Origin: Bacillota bacterium
GTDB taxonomy: Bacteria; Bacillota; Clostridia; Christensenellales; Aristaeellaceae
Length of the DNA: 64,000 nt
Direction of reading: 5' to 3'
NCBI GenBank assembly: GCA_023444095.1
Contig: JAEZRP010000022.1
Span: 248,001-312,000, forward strand
Below, in pieces: positions 44,005-50,230 of the stretch. Numbering within the stretch: the stretch's first letter is position 1; every line of letters begins with the position of its first letter. Made by a program: the position numbers and the translations under genes. A model generated the notes under the pieces. The model did not search any database. It saw nothing but the letters and a program-made list of their open reading frames with translations, and was not told the DNA's origin.

Positions 44005-44680
44005 CTCCCCATACGGTCCGAATGTACTTTGGTCGTTCGGGCGAATCGTGCAGCTTCTCCCGCAGGTGCCGGATGTGCACCATGACGGTGTTGTTGGAGT
44101 TGTTCAGATATTTTTCGCCCCAGACGCGCTCGAAGATCTCCTCCGCCGGGATGACCTTGCCCGGCGCTTCGCATAACAGGCACAAAATCGAGAACTCGGT
44201 CGGCGTCAATTGCAGCGGCCTTTCGTCCAGCGTGCATTCGTGCGTGTCGAGGTTCAGCGTGAGCCCGCGCACCGACAATACGTTCTCGCGCCGGTCGCTT
44301 TGCCCGATGTTGTAGCGCGTATAGCGGCGAAGCTGCGCCTTGACGCGCGCCACCAGTTCCAGGGGCCGGAACGGCTTGGTCACATAATCGTCCGCGCCGA
44401 GCGCGAGGCCGGTGATCTTGTCGATCTCCTCCTCCTTCGCCGTCAGCATGAGGATGGGATAGGTGTGCTTCTCCCGGATGGCGCGGCAGATTTCGTAGCC
44501 GTCGATATCCGGGAGCATGAGATCGAGGATCGCCAGATCGATCTGCCGCTCCGCCGCGCACTTCAGCGCCTCCGCGCCGCTGTAGAACCTGTGAACGTCA
44601 TACCCCTCGTTTTTAAGATAGAACGCCACGAGGTCCGCGATCTCCTTTTCGTCGTCCACAACCAGAATCGTCTCGTTCAT
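43982..44680 (-). CDS. vanR: VanR-type response regulator
   Basis: A 232-aa OmpR-family activator. The phosphoacceptor is D53 (LAILDLMLPDIDGYEI) and K102 sits in VTKPFRPLELVARVKAQLRR. The C-terminal winged helix has NTVMVHIRHLREKL and RTVWGVGYKLEK. The match to VanR of VanA-type clusters is strong over the whole length. The start is ATG 44680 (MNETILVVDDE) after GGTGGTGAT; an earlier in-frame opening at 44698 is less likely. It should activate the vanH promoter and thereby its own operon. Confidence 0.93.
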   Translation of the reverse strand: MNETILVVDDEKEIADLVAFYLKNEGYDVHRFYSGAEALKCAAERQIDLAILDLMLPDIDGYEICRAIREKHTYPILMLTAKEEEIDKITGLALGADDYVTKPFRPLELVARVKAQLRRYTRYNIGQSDRRENVLSVRGLTLNLDTHECTLDERPLQLTPTEFSILCLLCEAPGKVIPAEEIFERVWGEKYLNNSNNTVMVHIRHLREKLHDSPERPKYIRTVWGVGYKLEK

Positions 44681-44707
44681 TTCATCACCACCACCCACAT
44701 GATAGGA

Positions 44708-45250
44708 TCATCCGGGCGGGCTGTCAATAGGCGCGCTGTTTTTGAGGCAGGCGCGCCACGCCGCGACCGCGACCGCCTGGGAAAGAAGATCGCCCAGCGC
44801 CGTTCCCGCCGCGCCCATCAGAACGTCCGAGACCGCCGCGCCAAGTCCCAAAGACAGGCGCAGCGCGGCGATGGCGGCGGATGTCAAAGCGCCCAGCAGC
44901 GCGGCCCCGCGAAGGCCCCGGTCGCTCTTCCTGCGCACGAACGGAAAGAAAAAACCGTACGGCACGAACAGGAGCGCGCCCGCGAGCATCCGGGCCGGGC
45001 CGCCCCGATAGAGACCGATTCCCAGGTCGGCCCGCGCCGACCAGTCGGCGTGCGGACCGACGAGCCGCGCGGCATGGAGGATCGCGATCAGCCACACAAG
45101 CCAGAGGTACTCCCCGATCATGGAGATTGGAAGGGCGATCTTCTTTCCCCTTCCCCATTTGAGACAGATATACCCGGCATAGATCAGAAGCGCCGGGCGC
45201 AGGCTGAGGAGGAGGCAGTCCATTCCCTCCCGAACGTAATCCGCGAACAT
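44708..45250 (-). CDS. VanZ-like membrane protein of the van operon
   Basis: A 180-aa protein with four to five hydrophobic helices. LLFVPYGFFFPFVRRKSDRG is the VanZ-type loop and ALTSAAIAALRLSLGLGAAVSDVLMGAAGTALG matches the acidic helix near the C-terminus. The rest is diverged from Tn1546 VanZ. GGGGAG precedes the ATG 10 bases after vanX, and vanR follows 27 bases later, so it is inside the operon. VanZ proteins add teicoplanin tolerance; whether this one does is unknown. Confidence 0.8.
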   Translation of the reverse strand: MFADYVREGMDCLLLSLRPALLIYAGYICLKWGRGKKIALPISMIGEYLWLVWLIAILHAARLVGPHADWSARADLGIGLYRGGPARMLAGALLFVPYGFFFPFVRRKSDRGLRGAALLGALTSAAIAALRLSLGLGAAVSDVLMGAAGTALGDLLSQAVAVAAWRACLKNSAPIDSPPG

Positions 45251-45260
45251 GGCGTCTCCC

Positions 45261-45869
45261 CTATTCTATCGGAAAATCAAAAGAACGATCCGGATACGGC
45301 TCCTTTTTCAGCGAGTAGTGCCACCACTCCTGTTCGTAGGCGTCAAAGCCGCATTTCTCCATAATCTCCCGCAGAAGCGCGCGATTTTGGACCGCCTCCG
45401 GAGAAAGGCCCCGCGCGCCGTGGTGCGAGCGCGCGTCCATCAGGTCAAATGTGCCGCCCATCTCGGCCGTCTGCCCCGTCGCGGGGTCGCAGAGCGTGAG
45501 GTCGATGGCGCTCCCCCGGTTATGCCCGGACCGTTCCGCGAGATAGCCGAGGGGAACGAAGTCCTGCTTCCCGATGTTCGGATAGTACCGCGCCTTCGTT
45601 TTCCCGTCCTCGGGGGAACGCGCCCAGCGCAAAAAGCAATCTACGGCGCGCTGCGGGCGGTAGCCGTCCCAAAGCAGTAAGCCGAAGCCATGCCGCGCCG
45701 CGCGGGGAATCGCCCGCGAGAGCGCTTCCGCCATCTCGCGCGTCCCCACGACGCGGTTCGCATCATACCCGTCCACCACCGAACCGGTCAGGTTGTCCGC
45801 CGTCGCGTACTTCGCGTCCCAGAATACCCCGGGCAGCGCGGCATCCAGATAGACAAAACCCGCTTTCAT
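45261..45869 (-). CDS. vanX: D-Ala-D-Ala dipeptidase VanX
   Basis: A 202-aa zinc dipeptidase, the same length I recall for VanX of Tn1546. The zinc ligands H116, D123 (SGHNRGSAID) and H184, catalytic E181 (EWWHY) and R71 (DGYRPQRAV) sit at the same residue numbers as I recall for that enzyme. It destroys D-Ala-D-Ala so that only D-Ala-D-Lac enters the wall precursors. It starts 1 base after the vanY stop. No signal peptide, so it is cytoplasmic as required. Confidence 0.95.
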   Translation of the reverse strand: MKAGFVYLDAALPGVFWDAKYATADNLTGSVVDGYDANRVVGTREMAEALSRAIPRAARHGFGLLLWDGYRPQRAVDCFLRWARSPEDGKTKARYYPNIGKQDFVPLGYLAERSGHNRGSAIDLTLCDPATGQTAEMGGTFDLMDARSHHGARGLSPEAVQNRALLREIMEKCGFDAYEQEWWHYSLKKEPYPDRSFDFPIE

Positions 45870-45870
45870 C

Positions 45871-46545
45871 TCAGTTTCCGTTCCTTTCGCAGTATTCTTC
45901 CAGCGTCCAGCCGTTTTCGCGGATTTCCCGGGCAATCTCGACGCCCACATAGCGGTAGTGCCAGGGCTCGTAGGGAATGCCCGTGATCCCCTCCTTGCCC
46001 GCGGGATATCGGAGAAGGAAGCCGTAATCCCAGCAGTGCTCCTCGAGCCAGCGGAACTGCTCGGTGTCCTCGAAGCCTCCGCCGTCCCGGTACGCCGTGA
46101 CGTCGAAGGCGAGCCCGGTCTGGTGCTCGCTCGCGCCGGGCATCGCCGCTGTTCCGTCCGCGTCGCTTTCGTACAGCTCCCGCTGCTTTTCCTCCGTCCG
46201 GTATCCGCTGGTGAGGATGAAGCCGTCGACGCCGTCCTTTTGCGCCTCGGAAAACATCTCATTCGCCGCCTCGAACGCCTCCCGCGTCAGGCGGATGTCG
46301 CTCGACGCCAGCTGAAAGGACCGCTCCTCGCCGTAGAGCTCCACAAGAGCGTCCGCGGAATAGCCGTCCGGCAGCGGACGAAATGCGTTCACCAGCAAAA
46401 CGTCCGAGGCGCCTTGCGCGAAGGCGGTCAGCGCCACGTCCTCCGTCCTCGCGCCGCGCGCCCGGTCCCCCAGAAACCTGCTGCCCGCCGTCAGGAGCAG
46501 AACGCCCGCGACCGCGCAGAAGAGCCATTTGATAACCGTCTTCAC
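45871..46545 (-). CDS. vanY: D,D-carboxypeptidase VanY
   Basis: A 224-aa membrane-anchored M15B peptidase. One N-terminal helix (residues about 4-21) holds it outside the membrane. The zinc motif is H141 and D148 (ASEHQTGLAFDV), the catalytic pair is E193 and H196 (YEPWHYRYVG), and SGYRTEEKQRELYE binds substrate. It trims terminal D-Ala from precursors that escape VanX. Its start overlaps the ligase stop (ATGA). Its position between ligase and vanX differs from Tn1546, where vanY follows vanX. Confidence 0.92.
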   Translation of the reverse strand: MKTVIKWLFCAVAGVLLLTAGSRFLGDRARGARTEDVALTAFAQGASDVLLVNAFRPLPDGYSADALVELYGEERSFQLASSDIRLTREAFEAANEMFSEAQKDGVDGFILTSGYRTEEKQRELYESDADGTAAMPGASEHQTGLAFDVTAYRDGGGFEDTEQFRWLEEHCWDYGFLLRYPAGKEGITGIPYEPWHYRYVGVEIAREIRENGWTLEEYCERNGN

Positions 46546-47576
46546 TGCGCGTCACCCCCATCCTCCAGCGCCAGAGCGATCAGCCGGTCGATCCCTTCGC
46601 GCAGGGAGATGCCCGCGCCCGCCATCATGCGCGGATAGCGGCTGTAGGAGGTAAAGCCGGGCATGGTGTTGACCTCGTTGAGCACCACCTGATGATCCGG
46701 CGTCAGAAACAGGTCCACGCGCGCGAGCCCCCGGCAGCCGAGCGCGCGATAGACCGCCTTTGCGGCCTCGACCACGCGGGCGCCGGCCGCCTCCGGGATG
46801 GGGGCGGGCACGCGGATGGTCGCGTTTTCGGAGCCCTGCTCCGGCCTCGCCTCCTGATGAATGCGGAAGAACCCGCCCGACAGCTCGATCTGGTCCAAGG
46901 CGCCCGTCATGAGATTCGATCCGTTTCCCATCACCGCGCACCCGACCTCGCTTCCCTCGACGGCCTCCTCCAACAGCACCTTGCCGTCGTATCGCCGGGC
47001 CGCGCGCACGGCGGGGAAAAGCGAGGAAGGTTCGCACACCTTGCTCACCCCGAACGAGGAGCCCGAGCGCGCGGGCTTGACGAACAGGGGATATTGAAGA
47101 TCGCCCGCCTCGATTTCGTCGTCGCGCAAAAGAACCTTGTGGCGCGGTACGCGCACGCCCGCACCCGCCGCGGCGAGATAGGTGAGCGCCTTGTCCATCG
47201 CGAGCGCAGACGCGCAGACGCCACAGCCCACATACGGAATGCCGGACGCCTCGAGGACGCCCTGCACCGTGCCGTCCTCGCCGTACCTTCCGTGCAGCAT
47301 CGGGAAGGCGACGTCGACGGGCAGCCTCTCGCATCGCCCGTCCTTGAATGCGAGGATTCCCCGGTTCTTCCGGTCGGTCGACGGCGCGACCATCACGCCG
47401 CCCTCCTCTCCCGGGAAATCCGCCAGCCGCCAGAGGCCGTCCCGGCCGATGAACACATAGATGGGATCGTATTTCGCCGCGTCCAGATTTTCGGAAAGCT
47501 CCTTCGCGGACTTCACGGACACGTCGTGCTCCTCCGAGATCCCGCCGTACAGCACCAGAAGTTTCAACTGATCCAC
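46542..47576 (-). CDS. D-alanine--D-lactate ligase (VanA/VanB/VanD class)
   Basis: A 344-aa ATP-grasp ligase. The D-lactate mark is H240 in the omega loop (FFRIHQEARPEQGSENA), at the place of the VanA specificity histidine; ordinary Ddl enzymes have a tyrosine-based loop. SEEHDVSVKSA near the start, KPARSGSSFGV and NEVNTMPGFTSYSRYPRMM are strongly conserved. GTG 47576 behind GGAGGG gives an N-terminus that lines up with VanA. It overlaps vanH by 13 bases. I leave the gene letter open because the subtype (A, B, D, F, M or new) needs alignment. Confidence 0.94.
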   Translation of the reverse strand: MDQLKLLVLYGGISEEHDVSVKSAKELSENLDAAKYDPIYVFIGRDGLWRLADFPGEEGGVMVAPSTDRKNRGILAFKDGRCERLPVDVAFPMLHGRYGEDGTVQGVLEASGIPYVGCGVCASALAMDKALTYLAAAGAGVRVPRHKVLLRDDEIEAGDLQYPLFVKPARSGSSFGVSKVCEPSSLFPAVRAARRYDGKVLLEEAVEGSEVGCAVMGNGSNLMTGALDQIELSGGFFRIHQEARPEQGSENATIRVPAPIPEAAGARVVEAAKAVYRALGCRGLARVDLFLTPDHQVVLNEVNTMPGFTSYSRYPRMMAGAGISLREGIDRLIALALEDGGDAQ

Positions 47577-48532
47577 TTTTCGGACCCTCCTTTGTAGTTC
47601 AGACAATTCCGGATCGTGTTCTCGACGACGTCGCACAGCGCCCGCTCGGTGTAAAACGCGGTATGGGGCGTGACGATCGCGTTCGGCAGCGCGAGCAGCC
47701 GCGCGAACGGCGGCGGCGGAAGCGCGGAACAATCCCGATAGAACCAACCCTCCTCCCCCTCGACGACGTCCAACGCGGCGCACGCGAGATCGCCGCGCTC
47801 GAGCGCGTCCGCGAGGGCGGTTCCATCGACCAGCGCGCCGCGCGCGGTGTTCACGAGGATCGCGCCGCGCCGCATGCGGGCGATGCGCGCCCGACTCATC
47901 AGGTGCCGGGTGGCGGAGGTCAGCGGCACATGCAGCGTCACGAGATCGCTTCGCCCCAGAAGCTCGTCGAGGTCCACGTATGCGGCGCTTGCGGTCGGAT
48001 GCGGGTCGTACGCCAGAATTCGGCACCCAAAGCCGGATAGCCGCTCCATGACCGCCCGCCCGATCCGCCCCGTTCCGACCACGCCGACCGTCATGTCCCG
48101 AAGCTCCGGCGCGCGCTTCTCCTCCAGCCGGAAATCGCAAAGGTTCGCGCGGCGCAGGAGGGAGCCCGCGTTTCGGATCGCCATCAAGATCAGCATCATC
48201 GCGTACTCCGCGACGCTCTCCGGCGAATAGGAAACGCGCTCGACGAGAATTCCCGCCGCTCGCGCCGCGCCTTCGTCGATGTGGTCGAGCCCGACGCTGC
48301 GCGAGGAAAGGTATCGGACCTTGCGCCCTTGAAGCGCCCGGATGAGCCGCGCGTCGACTTGCGCCCTGTGATTCACGCTGACCGCGCTTTGGGGCGGAAT
48401 GCCGAGGGCGTTTTTCGGCCCCAGCGGGTCCGCGATGCAGAAAATATCGGCCTTCAGGCGGGCGGCATATCGTTCAAACAGCGACCGCTCGTCCCCTTCG
48501 CAGCCAAACACGGTGATCATTCCATCAGCCAT
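47564..48532 (-). CDS. vanH: D-lactate dehydrogenase VanH
   Basis: A 322-aa D-2-hydroxyacid dehydrogenase, the length I recall for VanH of Tn1546. The NAD motif is GTGRIG (153-158) and the catalytic set R231 (NTARG), E260 (EGEEG) and H290 (TPHTAFYTE) is present. VSVNHRAQVD, YSPESVAEYAMMLILMA and LRDMTVGVVGTGRIG follow VanH closely. It reduces pyruvate to D-lactate for the ligase. GGAGG lies 6 bases before ATG 48532. It heads the operon. Confidence 0.94.
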   Translation of the reverse strand: MADGMITVFGCEGDERSLFERYAARLKADIFCIADPLGPKNALGIPPQSAVSVNHRAQVDARLIRALQGRKVRYLSSRSVGLDHIDEGAARAAGILVERVSYSPESVAEYAMMLILMAIRNAGSLLRRANLCDFRLEEKRAPELRDMTVGVVGTGRIGRAVMERLSGFGCRILAYDPHPTASAAYVDLDELLGRSDLVTLHVPLTSATRHLMSRARIARMRRGAILVNTARGALVDGTALADALERGDLACAALDVVEGEEGWFYRDCSALPPPPFARLLALPNAIVTPHTAFYTERALCDVVENTIRNCLNYKGGSEKWIS

Positions 48533-48861
48533 CGAAAGCCTCCTTCCGGATAGAGCAAGGCACAAAAAGACGGAGAGGGCGCGGCGCGGTCTTTGGGTTC
48601 AGGGCGCGGTTTTCGAGGTGACCCGAAAAAAAACCAAGGGCGATACCGCACAGAGCACGCGCAGGACTTTTGCGGATTGCTCCTGGCATTAAACCACGAA
48701 CGCGGCTTGCCGTTCGGAGGATTCGGCTTAGGCAATCCTTAAGAATTCCTTATTTTGCTGTCCCTTCAGAAAAAGTTAAGAGGATCAAAAGGCGCGCTTA
48801 AAAGCCATAAGCGCGCCTTCTGCTAGAATTCCTCCCGGATTCGTTGCGGGAGGAATTTGAT
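48533..48861. promoter_or_regulatory. vanH-vanW divergent control region
   Basis: A 329-base gap. CTTAG (48727-48731) and CTTAAG (48738-48743) repeat at 11-bp spacing, and GTTAAG lies at 48775-48780; these could be VanR sites. A 10-bp hairpin (48791-48800 with 48808-48817) precedes the vanW leader. Neither direction has a consensus -35/-10, which fits promoters needing an activator. A T8 run (minus strand) at 48633-48626 lies in the vanH leader without an adjoining stem. Confidence 0.5.
48827..48857 (+). promoter_or_regulatory. Hairpin burying the vanW ribosome binding site
   Basis: A perfect 11-bp stem, AATTCCTCCCG (48827-48837) with CGGGAGGAATT (48847-48857), and a 9-base loop. The right arm contains the vanW GGGAGG, so the folded RNA would block translation. 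Confidence 0.7.
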
Positions 48862-49662
48862 ATGCCCAGAAAATTGGTCACCCAGCTCTTTCCATTCCTG
48901 CTGCCGCTCAGGCTGTGGCAGCGCAAAAAATGGTACTACCTCAAAATGCGATTCGATGGAAATCGGTACGCGTCGCGCAAGGAATCGCTCTTCCCCTATG
49001 AGCTGGCGCGCGCAAGCTCGCTCCTCATCAACGAGCACACGGGGGCGGACATCCGGTATCAGTACAACAAGGTTCATAACCTGCGGCTGGCGTCCAGGGC
49101 GGTTTCGCGCGTCGTGATCCATCCGGGGGATACGTTCTCCCTGTGGTGGCTGGCGCGCCACGCGGACAGCCGGGAGCCGTACCGGGACGGACTGTGCGTG
49201 CACAGCGGAAAGCTGGTCGCCGTATATGGCGGCGGCCTCTGCCAGCTGAGCAACATGCTGTTCTGGCTGTTTTTACACACGCCGCTGACGATCGTGGAGC
49301 GGCACATGCACAAGGTAAAGGAGTTTCCCAATCCCTCGCCGGACGATCCCTGCGGCGTGGACGCCACGATCCTCGAGGGCTGGCTTGATTTGCGGGTCAG
49401 AAATGATACGGGGGAAAACATGCAGATCGAACTGAAGATGGACGACACGAAATACCATGGAAGAATCCTCGTCGACCGCCCGCCCGAAAGGCGATACGAG
49501 GTCGCGAATCAGAACCTTCGGTACGTGGAGCGCGAAGGAAAGACCTACGAGTCGGTGGACGTAATCCGGCGGACGATTGACCAAAAGACAGGGGCGCTCC
49601 TGTCGGAAGAGAGGCTCTATTCCAATGTCAGCGAGATTGGATACGACATCCGTCGGGCCTGA
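48862..49662 (+). CDS. vanW: VanW (VanB-cluster type)
   Basis: A 266-aa full-length VanW. The N-terminus RKLVTQLFPFLLPLRLWQRKKWYYLKM, the central VHNLRLASRAVSRVVIHPGDTFSLWWL, GGGLCQLSNMLFWLFLHTPLTIVERHMHKVKEFP and the C-terminal half closely follow VanW of vanB clusters as I remember it. VanW has no proven biochemical role. The start is ATG 48862 behind GGAGG. It runs divergently from vanH, whereas in vanB it sits inside the operon just before vanH. Confidence 0.9.
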   Translation: MPRKLVTQLFPFLLPLRLWQRKKWYYLKMRFDGNRYASRKESLFPYELARASSLLINEHTGADIRYQYNKVHNLRLASRAVSRVVIHPGDTFSLWWLARHADSREPYRDGLCVHSGKLVAVYGGGLCQLSNMLFWLFLHTPLTIVERHMHKVKEFPNPSPDDPCGVDATILEGWLDLRVRNDTGENMQIELKMDDTKYHGRILVDRPPERRYEVANQNLRYVEREGKTYESVDVIRRTIDQKTGALLSEERLYSNVSEIGYDIRRA

Positions 49663-49711
49663 CGCCGCGCCTCGGGGAAGCGGCGGTGCCGACAGAGGCT
49701 CCGGGCGGCGC

Positions 49712-50137
49712 TCATTCGCCGGCGGTTCCCGCGCGGGAATCCTCGCCGATCAACTCGAAAAGATCCTTGCAGTTTTGCCAGTCTTCGGCGGTCTCGCGCA
49801 GCTCCCGGGCGATTCCGCCCGCCTCCTCGGGCGAGATTCGGCGATTGCCGCGCACGAACGAGATCATCCCCTTCATCCGCCGCGCATAGGCGCGCATGAG
49901 CCTCCTCTGCAAGAACCGCCCGAAGGGGCCGCGCGCGCCGAGCGCGAGCCGCTCGAGTCTGCGCCTGCGCCAGTGCGCGGGCACTTCGCCCGTCAGGAGA
50001 ATCTCGTCGAGCACCTCGCTCCTGTCCCGGACGATCAGCCGGTAGCAAAGGGCGGTATACCAGCGGACGAACAGCACGATCGCCATCAGCCCGATCAGCA
50101 TGATGAATATGAGAAGAAGCACCTGCGGCATGTCCAT
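49712..50137 (-). CDS. Small membrane protein of unknown function
   Basis: A 141-aa protein with one N-terminal hydrophobic helix (VLLLIFIMLIGLMAIVLFV) and a basic, Arg-rich cytoplasmic part ending in an acidic helix (ARELRETAEDWQNCKDLFELIGE). I do not recognise a family. ATG 50137 sits close behind AAGGGGGCG; an in-frame ATG at 50131 has better spacing. It converges with vanW and its link to resistance is unknown. Confidence 0.6.
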   Translation of the reverse strand: MDMPQVLLLIFIMLIGLMAIVLFVRWYTALCYRLIVRDRSEVLDEILLTGEVPAHWRRRRLERLALGARGPFGRFLQRRLMRAYARRMKGMISFVRGNRRISPEEAGGIARELRETAEDWQNCKDLFELIGEDSRAGTAGE

Positions 50138-50184
50138 CGCCCCCTTTTCCCATCATACCACGCGGATTCCGGCCCGTCAAATAT

Positions 50185-50213
50185 CGTGCCCGCACGCGAC
50201 GCATGCGGGCACG
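50185..50213 (-). terminator. Hairpin after the binding-protein gene
   Basis: A perfect 10-bp stem (50185-50194 with 50204-50213). On the minus strand it is followed by ATATTTG, a weak T-rich tail. Confidence 0.6.
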
Positions 50214-50230
50214 TGTTTTTGGATCCTTTT

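Noticed and set aside
48560..48680. Transcription attenuator in the vanH leader
   Set aside because: A T8 run exists on the minus strand but no stable stem directly precedes it.
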